Source of the DNA: Epiperipatus broadwayi
Lineage: Eukaryota > Onychophora > Udeonychophora > Euonychophora > Peripatidae
DNA length: 64,000 bases
NCBI GenBank assembly: GCA_028023455.1
Contig: JAQFVV010000028.1
Coordinates: 1,781,501 to 1,845,500 of the forward strand
Reading direction: 5' to 3'
The position numbers and the translations under genes are program-made. Shown piece after piece: positions 33,474-44,100 of this stretch. How positions within the stretch are numbered: the stretch's first letter is position 1; the number at the start of each line of letters is the position of its first letter. Under the pieces are notes generated by a model that saw only the letters and a list, made by a program, of their open reading frames with translations, searched no databases and was not told the DNA's origin.

Positions 33474-35869
33474 ATGTATCTTAATGCACTGGTGGTCATC
33501 AGCAAATTAAATCTGGTAATAAGTAACACAACTGCATCATTTATGATTCATAGTCTTTGATGGTTTCATGCAACTGCATGAAGAAAAACACCTAGACAGT
33601 AAGAGAAATAAGTAGAGAAAAGTAAGTAAGAGTATTTTTATAATACTCAGACACTGCTACTAATCCTTATGAATAGGTTGGCGCTAATAAAATTTAAAAA
33701 AATGTATTAATTTGCTGAAAGATAAAATTCAGTTTGCACTCACACTGACATAATACTAATTGGAAATGACTTTTCATTTTGCAGAAAGTGTTCTATTTCA
33801 GAAAGTTTTCTTTTACTGTGATTACCGAATATTTTTCTATGGAAAAACTAACCATGTCAGAGCAGAAATCAAATTATTGACCCAATTATAATATTTAAAC
33901 AATTAATATACTACAAAGAATGTGCTAAGAATGTGCTGGGTTTGAGAATTACATGCAAACACAGCATTTAAAATTATGCACAATTAATATATTAATTTAC
34001 TTTATTTTAGTTTAATAATTTATTCCTTCATTGAACAGCTGAAAGAATCATTAGTAAGTCTAATTTTTTGTTAATAGCATTAATGTTTGGAGCCTATGGA
34101 AATGTTACTTTTTTTTCTTCTCAGGCTAAAAGCATTGCTACATGTCTTACCAGACGATCTGCAAAATTGAATTTGATGTAAATAGATTCTAAAGTTTATA
34201 CATGGAATAGATATGATGTCAAAGATATATATGATTGTGGAATATTTGACAGGTATGGATCAAATTATAATAATTCATCCTGAAAAAGCTACACCATTTG
34301 TGTAACATAATGGCTACAGTGGGTATGTGATACCTCTTTTATGAAAACTATTATTTTATGATACAAATAAGATTCCAAATTTGATATTTCTTTATTATAA
34401 TCATTATTTGCATTAATATTATAATATTTATACAAAAATCATACATTGCAAAAAATGAAAAAAAACTTCCATTTAAAAAAATGGACAAATAAAATTATTT
34501 TTGTTTAGAATACAAACAGTATTGCTTCCAAATGTGATTAGTTTGTTGCTTATTTTAAAAAAAAAGCATGATCATTTATTGTAATGAAATAAATCTGTTT
34601 TTTAATTGTGAAAATTTCTTAAGGCAGAAAAAAGTAGCCATAGATCACAAAATAGAGGAATAAAATTACTTACAGTTAGATTGCAGCTGACTAAATACTA
34701 AACCCCCCAAAAAGTGGCATAAAATTTATACTATGTGAGCAAAATTCAAACTAGTTATACTTTTTTTAAAATAAAGATACATCAAGGAAGGCATATAGTG
34801 GACATCTGTTCAATTGATAAAATTTTTTGAAATTAAGGTATATGGTAATTTCTAGTGGTATCACATACCACTTGTAGTTGTTGAGGATTAATATAAAAAT
34901 CTGCAATTGCTTTTCTGATGTGTACTTTCCAGTATTATTGGAGCTATATAATTTAAATCATCATCATCATGAGCTAAAACTATTTGATCATCAGCATGAA
35001 TGAGTATATTAGTACCTTATTATTACATAGAGGAATTTTCAATTTTTCATATTTCCTTTTTTGTATTTTAAACATTTGTTCAAGATATAATTTTAAATAA
35101 TAGAAATGATAGGATGCATGATTAGTATAAGAGAAAGGAATGCCCTGGATAGAAAAAATATCACAATAATATATAGAATTTTATGGCATCAGAATATATT
35201 AAAAATCACTACAGTAAATGTGGAAGGAAGATTTGATAGTCCTTGACAAATAAAGAGAATCAATAATAGCAGAAATGGATTATTAGAAAATATCTGCAGG
35301 GTAAATGGGGAGAGAATATTTAAGTGATAAAAGATTTTAAGAGGATGAATATGCTAGAATAAATGTAATCAGAGAATTGAAGGGCTTTTGTACAGAAGAT
35401 CTCATGAAATACTACTGAAACATATGTAAACTGGTTTTAATTAGGAATGAGAAAATAAGTATGTCCAAAGAAGAATTGAAGAGGATTGACAAAGAAATTA
35501 AAGACAACAATTGTGATGAGATTTATGGGGTGACAAGGAAACATGAATGTTGAAAAGTGTTAGAGCATTATAGACTATTAATAAGATGTTATTAATATTT
35601 GCATATTAGCTGACAATCCAAATATGTAATATATTTGATGAAGATATACTTTAAATTGACATATATTTACATTATATAGTTATTATCCATCCTTTAGGAT
35701 AAACACTGTAATTCAGCAGTGATATTCAATTTTATAACTACACATAACTTGTGCATAAGATTATTGCTCTCATAAGCCATATATTTTTGGCAACTGCTAA
35801 AATAGATGGATAGAATTAAATAATATCATTACAATATACTTTTAAAATAACAATGAAAAATTTAATAAT
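33474..35869. other. Mostly unassigned; possible eroded LINE coding at 35.1-35.56 kb
   Basis: 33474-35100 shows nothing recognisable. 35130-35560 has a purine-rich, coding-like texture on the plus strand (for example SKEELKRIDKEIKDNNCDEI near 35463-35522), possibly the upstream part of the LINE B copy that follows. Not confirmed. Confidence 0.3.
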
Positions 35870-37125
35870 CATCTTGTCACCAAGTGGCAGAGCAGATAAC
35901 TAGTTCCCAATCAAAAGTAATAATGATAAATACTGGGTAAAGAGATGAGAAATAACTTTTATTGGAGAATATAAAGTTAAATGTGGTGAATAGGTATTAC
36001 TATTTAAGAATCATGTTAAGTGATAAGAGATATTTCTTGGATGAATGGAAGAAAAAGTTGATAATGAAGCAAACAAAAGAAAGAAATTGGTAAAGAAATC
36101 AAATGTTTTCATATAATAAATATGATGTAACTAGAATTGTGTGAAAGGGATTGGCAGTAGCAGGGTTAACTTATGGTAACAAGGTGTTATGTGTTAATAA
36201 AAGGGTGTTGGGTTACTTGGAAAAAGTACAAAGAGAAGTAGGAAGACATACATTAGATGCAGATGTGGCAAAGGAGATAATTCAAGGAGAAATGGGTTGG
36301 TCAAGTTTTTATATGAGAGATGCAAAAAGAAAAATGAAAATGTTCAGTAGATTGCAATTTATGTAATAAGTGAATAGCTAAAATAGTATTTAATTGACTT
36401 ATGAGTAAAGGAGAGGCAACAAGATGGGTGAGAAAGGTAGTAGAATATGTAGAAGATTTGGATAAAGAATTTTCAAAAGTTGGGATAATTGTGTTAGGAG
36501 AACTGTTGAGTGTTATAGTGGCAAGATAAGGGATAGAAGAATAGATGCATTAATTAAAAAATAGGGAATTGGAGTGATGGAGAACTAGTATGGAGAGTAA
36601 AAAGAGTTTAAATACGCATAAAAGTAAACATAATATTGAGTGCAAGTTAATTTATGATAACAGCAAGGAAAGTAGTTTACTGTTTATGTCTTAAACAGTA
36701 TCTTGAGAAATAAAGGAATATACATATACATAGTAAAAAATATTGTGGATTTAATCTGAAAGTTATGTAAAAAAGGCATAGAAAATATTAGGTATCTATT
36801 AATTGAAGGTAAATGCCTAAAAGCAGAAAGGATACAAATAATGAAGTTGTGGGAAAATAAATATAAACAAAGTGATTCTATGGAAAGTGAGTTCTTGCTT
36901 TTTTTTGCTGGGTTTGGGAAAAGATAAGAGGAATTTACTTATAAAGATGACAGAGTTGACAAAGGTTATGCTGTAGAAATGGGATGGAGCAGGATAGAGA
37001 AAAATATGGGAAAAACTTAGGGCGGGGAATGGAAAAAAAAGGTAAGATGGCTAACAGTTTTCTCTGGGCATAGAGGCTTCCTGACTACGAAAAAGGAGAA
37101 GCAACAATGCATCACATCACATGTC
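35870..37125 (+). pseudogene. LINE family B, reverse transcriptase C-terminal half
   Basis: Readable order: SPSGRAD (about 35879, after the expected catalytic box, which is lost); an EYKVKCGE / YYYLRIMLS-like block (35968-36015); KGLAVAGLTYGNKVLCVNKR (about 36141-36201); LEKVQREVGRHTLDA (36217-36261); and GEMGWSSFYMRDAKRKM (36286-36336). After stops, an eroded Cys/His region (36770-36850) and the shared 3' UTR follow, ending ATGCATCACATCACATG. GEMGWSSF and the VQRE...GR block are typical of I-type non-LTR proteins. Dead copy. Confidence 0.75.
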
Positions 37126-37561
37126 TGTCTATCCCTTTTATCAAGACTTCGTCAAAGACTTAAAGATTGAAATGATGCAATCACGAATTTGGCAAGATTT
37201 TTAACTGCTTTTTACTCTACAGCTAATAATCAAAATTGAACTAATGATAGAGTTTTGAATTAATCCTGTTTGCATAGTTAGAAAGACAGAAACTGGCCTG
37301 GAAATGAAGACTGATAAATTGCACTACTTTCTCGTAACTATTGACTATTCAAACACACTAGATGGAACAGGACTGGAGAAGAAAGAGATGGTTAAAGCCG
37401 AAAAAATCAGGAAATGTTGTGCTGGTATTAACAATGAATATCAAACTAGTTTTTAATATACAGTAGTAGAATGTCAGAATCTCATATTAGCATACATAAA
37501 TTGTTACCAGTTTTGCCAGTCCTACATAATAAAACCAGACAACTATTTATATTTTTTTAAA
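37126..37561. other. Unassigned spacer
   Basis: No recognised feature between LINE B and satellite array 3. Confidence 0.4.
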
Positions 37562-38690
37562 GGTACAGCCATAAAATTGCAGACCCTAAAACTCAAGATC
37601 CTTCAGTTGCCATCCAGCTCTGCTACTTCTGTGGTTGAACTAATTCCTGAATAATAAACCATTCAATTACTATATTCTTTTTTGAGTTCCCAGTATGCTT
37701 TGCTGCAGTGACAGACTTTGAAGCTCAAGGTCTGTGGATCACGGTCCAGCTCTGTCACTGCTGATGCTTGAACGTCTGTCTATGAACTCTTGAATATTAA
37801 ACCATTTCATTACTATGCTCTTTCTGAGTTCCCAGCATGCTGTGATGCACTGGTAGAATGGCAGACTGAAGCTCAAAGTGCATAGATCGCAGCTTTGTCA
37901 GTCTCTTCTGGCATGTGAATTTCTTATAAACTTCTAAATAAAAAAACCATTCAATTACTATGAGTTCCCAGCATGCTTTGCTGCAGTTGTAGAGTGGCAG
38001 GGTCTGGAGTCCAAGGTCCATGGATTGCTGTCCAGCCCTATTACTTTTAATGTTTGAATTTCTTATTAATTCCCGAATAATAAATTGTTCAATTACTATA
38101 CTGTACTCTTTTTTGAGTTACCAGCATGCTTTGCTACAGTGTTAGAATGGCAGACCCTGGTGCCCATGGTCCATGGATTGCTGCCTCTTGTGATACTCTT
38201 AACTTCTCATTCTGAATAATAAATAATTGAATTACTACATTTTTTTTTAATGTTCCCAGCATGCTTTGCTGCAGTGGTAAAATAGAAGATTCTGGAGCTC
38301 AAGTTACATAGACTGTAGTTCAGATCTGTTACTTCTGATCCTTGAACTTTCACCTTATGAACTTTGGAATAATAAACCATTCAATTACTATATCCTTTCT
38401 GAGTTCCCAGAATGCTTTATTACAATAATAGAATTGCAGACTCTGGGCTCAATATCCATTGATCAGCTCCATCACTTCTGGTATTTGAACTTCTTAGGAA
38501 TTCCTGAATAATAAATCAGTCAATTAATATATTCTTTCTGATTCCAGCATGCCTTGCTACAATGGTCATGTGGAAGGCTCTGTAGCTCAAGGTACATGGA
38601 TTGCAGTCCAGATCCATTACTTCTGATACCTGAATTTCTTATAAAATCCTAAATAATAAACCCTTCAATTACTATATTCTTCTGAAATAA
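37562..38690. repeat. Satellite-like array 3, left part
   Basis: About seven to eight degenerate units of roughly 140-160 bp. Each has GAGTTCCCAGCATGCTTTGC, then TGCAGTGGTAGAGTGGCAGA, a GGTCCATGGATTGCAG block, CTCTGTCACTTCTG and AATAATAAACCATTCAATTA. The TGGTAGAGTGGCAGA block resembles a tRNA D-arm, so the unit may descend from a tRNA-type SINE. No ORF crosses units. Confidence 0.8.
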
Positions 38691-38699
38691 TGAAAAATT

Positions 38700-39225
38700 A
38701 TAAAATTACAGTAAGACAAAATAAACATGAATACATTTATGGTAGACCTTCAAACCCCCAATACCTTGGATTAATGTGGCATATATCACCAACATACATT
38801 CAAAATTAATGCCTATTCTATCTAAAGACTTTAACATCAGCTTTAGATGCCCTCTATCCATCAACAGTCTCATCAACAACACTAAAGATAAAATTAGTAA
38901 TAAAGTGCATCTGACAGACACTTTGGACTGCCTATCTTATGATGAAACACACACTAATTTGCATTAAAGAATATTTCAACACATCTACCTTTATAACAGA
39001 GCTAAACCTAACACTTCATATAGCTCAGTATTCATTGACCAAGAGAAGATCACAGGCCACTGTGTTAAAACATGCTGCTGCTAAGATTGTTGGTCTTGAA
39101 AGCAATCACAGGAAATGGAAAATCAAGGAAGCTTGACATATAATCAATTCTGTCTATGTGCAAAACATTGGAGCCAATAGCATTCCATCAATAAATATTG
39201 GACATTCAATTTGACAACATAGGCA
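38700..39225 (+). pseudogene. PLE GIY-YIG fragment within the satellite
   Basis: Two frames together show a PLE C terminus. 38776-38967 reads YITNIHSKLMPILSKDFNIS, then LINNTKDKI, parallel to YIPSIARKYYKIFAESFKLG and IRNTKDKI in the 49.2-49.8 kb ORF. 38939-39136 reads HIAQYSLTKRRSQA and VGLESNHRKWKIKEA, the family's post-catalytic block. The core GIY signature itself is eroded (DCLSYDETH). It splits array 3, so it inserted after the array formed. Confidence 0.7.
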
Positions 39226-39439
39226 TAGCTTCATCAATTTGCTCTTACAAATATTCTAATGCAGGCATGCAAATTTATTAAAATCAATGCCCAATTTAAT
39301 TAGCTTTGCATGGAGGTCGAAACACTGATACATTTTTCTAATTTCCCCTCAGTTACCCCATATTGAAAGCCAGGCTTAGCAGTTTAATTAATTTATTTAT
39401 GCTTAATTTGTCTGACCATAATTATTAGTTACTTGCTTA

Positions 39440-40150
39440 TTTGTATATTATATATTCTTCTGAATTCCCAGCATGCTTTGATGTAGTCATAGATTGGTAG
39501 ATTCTGAAACTCCAAAGCCCATGGATTGCAGCCTAGCTCTGTCATTTCTTTTGCTTGAATAATCATTCAATTACTATATTCTTTGAGTTCCCAGCATGCT
39601 TTGCTGCAGTGATAAAATGGCAGACTCTGGTGCTTAAGGTACGTGGATTGCAGCCCATTTTTACCATTTCTGATGCTTGAATATCCCAAGAATAAACCAT
39701 TCAATTACTATATCCTTTCCTTGTCCCAATGTGCATTGTTGCAGTCATAGAGTACCAGACTCTGGAACTCAAGGTCAATGTTCAAAAACCAACATTATCA
39801 CTTCTGGTGCTTGAACTTCTTATGAACTCCTGAATAATAAACCATTCAATTACTATATTCTTTCTGAGTTCCCAGCATGCTTTTCTGCAGTGGCAGATTG
39901 GAGCTCACGGTTCATAGGTGCACCCAGCTCTGCTATTTCTGGTGCTTGAACTTCTTATAAACTACTGAATAATATACCGTTTAATTACAATATTCTAACT
40001 CAGTTCCCAGCATGCTTTGCTGCAGTGCTAGAGTGGTGGATCCCAGCATGCTTTGCTGCAGTGCTAGAGTGGTGGACTTTGGTGCTCAAGGTCAACGTTC
40101 AGAAACCAACACTATCACTTCCGGTGTTTGAATTTTTTATGAACGCCTTC
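39440..40150. repeat. Satellite-like array 3, right part
   Basis: About five more units of the same 140-160 bp family (CCCAGCATGCTTTGCTGCAG at 39590, 40005, 40037). A short local duplication of 34 bases lies at 40004-40069 (CCCAGCATGCTTTGCTGCAG then TGCTAGAGTGGTGGA, twice). Confidence 0.8.
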
Positions 40151-41436
40151 AATTATTTATTTCTTAGCTTTAAAATGTATGCATTAAAATAAATTTTTAA
40201 CGAACAATAAAACGGCAGTCGAATAGATAAAATCAATATTAAACATGCATAAAAAGTGATGTTCGACGATATACACAGTATATAAACTTGATTTGATAAC
40301 TAAGTCAAATGGCACGTGATCTTTTTTTTTTTTTAAAAAATCTCCTGCTTATACTGTATTTCAATTACTTAGATATGACAGAAAGCAATCCATTCCAAAA
40401 TAAGTTCATATGATATTCTTCTCGATTCTTCATGGATAGCCTTATTCTCATTACATGTCATTTTATAGCTTCTTAAGGTTCTCTTGAGGCTGAGTTATCT
40501 CTTCTTGGGGAATAGTATTATTCTTTTTTATTACTCTATAATAAAGATGATCAAATTTTACCAAAATGACTGATTTCATTAGACTAAGAGTTAAAAAAAC
40601 TCGTATTTAATTTTAATTATAAAAGGATAAAGGCAGGCATTTATTTAAATACATTAAAAATAAAACAGGTCATGTTCCTTAAAAATATGATTGCATATAA
40701 TAAAAATATATCATCTAGATAATAAACCGACAGATAAATAAAAGTTAGTTTAAAGTGTGTAGTGACGATATAAGATATTACAAAATTAAACCATAAAAGC
40801 TTACAAATATAAATACCTGCTTTAACTACATCAATACACCGCACACATTCACGTATGCACACATAAAATATCACGCTTCTCAATATTAAATTTTCCAGCA
40901 ACGCAAACGTTGGAATTATAAAGCTTTAAATTAGGCAGTTAGATTCTAAATATATATATGCAAAAGAAAAAAGATCTTTAAATAGACTATGAAGGTGGAA
41001 ATGAACAGATTCAACTAGTCACTCAAAAAAAAAAAAAAAAAATTCTCTCCAGAATAAATAACTGCTAGATTGGAAGGAGTTTAGCATTTCTTTTCTTAAC
41101 TAACAATTTCCATTTACTAATTTGTAATTAGATGGCTAGATTATGTGACTCTGGAACAACTAAAAAAGATTTATATCTCAGACATATTTGAATTTTTGAG
41201 GTTCATTGTTCACCAAAGTTTATTAATATTATCCAGCTTTAACACAATGATATACTATGAGTGGGACTATGAAAGACAAATATTAGGGAACTTTTAGTTT
41301 ACAGAGTTATTAGTTTGGTAGCAAAAATCATTTAAAATATCTTGATAGCATTTTTAAGAAGAAATGCAGATATGAATGTTAAGATGGTGCACATAACTCA
41401 ATTTATTTGTAAATCTGTAGCTGTTAATTAATAAAA
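40151..41436. other. Unassigned AT-rich region
   Basis: Nothing recognised; A17 run near 41025. A short reading at 40641-40901 on the minus strand has hydrophobic residues but no known family. Confidence 0.4.
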
Positions 41437-41802
41437 TATAGTTGAACACAGACTTTCAAGCACTCTTCAACTTTCCACATTATTTCATACTACTGATACA
41501 CATGACCACACAGGTGTAGAAAAGATAAATAATCACCAATATCCATATTTCGGGCTGAACCAGAACTCATCAGTTGGTCCAGATCACCATCTCCCGCACA
41601 TATAAATAATCACCAATATATGTATTTTGTGCTGAACCAGCACTCATCAGTTGATCCAGATTATCATCTCCCACACACATATATATAACCAGTGATTTGA
41701 GCTTTCCATCTCAGATTTTCAATAGTATGGATGGCTGAAGAGTTAGAGTAGATTGAATCTTGTCCATTAAAATGGGAAGATTTGCTATTTTACTGAGCAC
41801 TG

Positions 41803-41891
<89 letters not shown>

Positions 41892-42062
41892 GTGAGATGA
41901 TAATCTGGATCAACTGCTGAGTGCTGTTACAGCATGAAATACATATGTTGGTGATTATTTATCTTTTCTACATGTGTGTGGTCATGTGTATCAGGGGCAG
42001 GAGATAGCGTGGATAGTTGAAGAGTGCTTGAAAGTCTGTGTTCAAATCCCCTATATTTATAA
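41437..42062. mobile_element. F3 fold-back, copy c, with duplicated segment
   Basis: Left arm 41437-41800, right arm 41880-42062, separated by a long TA run (41807-41891). The segment AATCACCAATAT...CAGTTGGTCCAGAT is duplicated inside the left arm (41531-41597 and 41608-41675). Landmarks are GAACACAGACTTTCAAGCAC at the left and its complement at the right end. It holds three hammerhead-like motifs, two on the minus strand in the left arm and one on the plus strand at about 41908-41952. Confidence 0.75.
41535..41578 (-). ncRNA. Near-intact type I hammerhead in F3 copy c
   Basis: Minus strand: stem I ACCAA/TTGGT; CTGATGA; stem II GTTCTG/CAGCCC around GTT (two mismatches in the middle of the stem); GAAA; stem III AT/AT with a four-base loop; cleavage base A. 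Beyond a bulge, stem I continues with GTGATC/GATTAT (two G-U pairs). The second motif at 41612-41655 has perfect stem II (GTGCTG/CAGCAC) but AAAA instead of GAAA. Confidence 0.6.
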
Positions 42063-42927
42063 TTAAGTTCCAAGTATATGAAGAATGCCTGCATTTCAAA
42101 TCTTAATTAATAAAATATAAAAATAAATAAGTTTACTCTTTTCTGGATCATTGTAATATATAAATAAATGTGATTGTGAAATCAATACACCAAACGAACT
42201 ACAAAATTTCAAGGCAACAAACCTACATGTACATTTGCATATAATGGTGAATGAGTGTACTTTATCAACTAGATTACCCAGCATAAATACCTATTCAACA
42301 GAGCACTTAAAATTAAAGGACCTTCCTGAGTATTTATAGACCACAAACAGAAATTTGACCATATATTTGATTTATTAAAGGCTGGAATTGTGCACACTAA
42401 GAGGGAGGACAGAAAATGAAAGATTAAGGAAGCATAGGCAGTAGCAAAATATCAATTCTCACTAAACAGAAAAGATGCAAGCACCCCCTTCGAAGAAATG
42501 AACTATTTAAATACATTTTAATATTTTTCCAAGATGTGAACAATTACTAATTGTACATAAATGTTTAGAACACTAAAGAAATTAGAAGGCTATGAATATG
42601 ATATTTTTCATATCTAAAGCATGCTAAGCAATAAAATAAAGTTTAAATGATAAAGTCTACCTTTTCTGTATGAATGTTCATAAACATTTTTTTAAATATT
42701 AATAAAATAAATGTATTTATGTCTTTATCTGTTATTAGACACAATATATGTAATGCAAAATATTGTGAAATTGATACAAGAAAAATGATCCAATCAGAGC
42801 AGAGACAACTCATGAGACTTTGTCTTGTTTATGCACCATTGGAGTAACTTTTGCTTTTAATACATATAGAGGTCGGTGTGTGTGTTAGAGAAAAACCACA
42901 TAAAGTTTCAGTACAGTAATAATAAAC
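42063..42927. other. Unassigned AT-rich region
   Basis: Nothing recognised. Confidence 0.4.
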
Positions 42928-43560
42928 AAAGCAAAGCAAAACTCCATATAGTCGTGCCACCTGTGCTAAACAGAGTAATCAATGGATGCCAGAAGGCTTG
43001 TGCATAAAATCCCTATATAATGCCTACTCATCCAATATCCCCAGACTAATTTCTGACTTGTTGCCTTCGTCAGTGAGGAGCTTTGGATCTGAGAGCACTC
43101 CATCTAGATCTTAGGATCTAATGCAACCCTCTAGCAACCACCTTTTATCTCTACTTAACTACAAAACTATGTGCATAAAATTGAAAACACAAAAAAATAT
43201 TTTCAATCTAAGCTCAATAGCTTATATAGTCATATGGGTCTGAACTCAGTTCAGCACCTATACATTTTGGTGTCTTTGGCTCTTTAACAACCATATCCAC
43301 CACTACCCTATTAGGCAGGATTGGTGTTAAACCAGCAAGCATCACATGATCGCATCTCCAATACTAGCACAAAATTGTTTATAAACAAAGCCAGAAACTA
43401 GTCTGGAGATATTGGATGAGTAGGCATTAGATAGGGATTTTATGCACAAGCCTTCTGCATCCATTGATTACTCCGTTTAGCACAGGTGGCACTACTATAT
43501 GGAGTTTTGCTTTGCTTTGTTTATAAATAATTATGTGCTAGTATTGGAGATGTGATCATG
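42928..43560. mobile_element. F1 fold-back, copy d, with composite centre
   Basis: Left arm about 42928-43105 and right arm about 43377-43525. The outer end is AAAGCAAAGCAAAACTCCAT with its complement on the right, the same end found beside the PLE ORF at 49.9 kb. The centre (43106-43376) includes ATATGGGTCTGAACTCAGTTC, close to TATGGGTCTGATCTCAGTTC in the 419-bp array, and an inner F1 flank (GCATCACATGATCGCATCTC). Confidence 0.75.
43027..43093 (-). ncRNA. Type I hammerhead ribozyme in F1 copy d
   Basis: Minus strand with the full F1 stem I: CTC, bulge AG, ATCCAA, AGC loop and TCCTCA on the 5' side, opposite TGGGGA, TA loop, TTGGAT and GAG on the 3' side. Core CTGACGA. Stem II has three pairs (GGC/GTC with one G-U) but an A-A at its base. 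GAAA is present. Stem III is ATTAGT-type with a G-U pair, and cleavage base C. Long stem I pairing strongly supports homology with working hammerheads. Confidence 0.7.
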
Positions 43561-43659
43561 TGATGCTTTCTGGTTTTATAGTAACAATAATAACCAACTA
43601 CGGACATGACATAATTGGAAGACTGTATTCACATTTTTTATCCCTGAAATTATCATTAA

Positions 43660-44100
43660 CATATAAGCATATATGAAAAAAGTTCTGTGTAATACATATA
43701 TATATATATATGTGTGTGTGTATCAGATAAGATCCATATTGCAAAAATTAAAATTGAAAAACTATAATTATATTTTCATGTATGAAACTGTCATTTAATA
43801 TATGTGTGCAATACATATGTATACATCTATGTGTGCATATATATCAGGCAAAATCCATAATTCTACTATTGCAATCGACAGCCGCATATGTGAGAATATC
43901 GGGAAATTGTAAACTTATCTTTCATTTATGAAACTTTCTTTTAACATGGTTCTGTGCGTCATACATACTTATATATATACGTTTGCGTGTGTATTAAACA
44001 AAATGCATAATGCAATAATTATAATATACAACCACCTACATGAGAAAATAAACACTAATATTTTTAATCCATGACACTCCATTTAACATATAGGGTTGCA
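43660..44100. repeat. Degenerate tandem repeat, about 140-bp unit
   Basis: Three units, each with a (TA)/(TG) run, then TATCAGATAAGATCCATA-type block (43723, 43847, 43993), then a 'TTCATGTATGAAACTGTCATTTAA' type block (43776, 43921, 44067). Confidence 0.65.

Noticed and set aside
40641-40901. 86-residue hydrophobic minus-strand ORF
   Set aside because: Could look like membrane protein, but Phe/Ile/Tyr/Leu excess is expected from AT-rich DNA.
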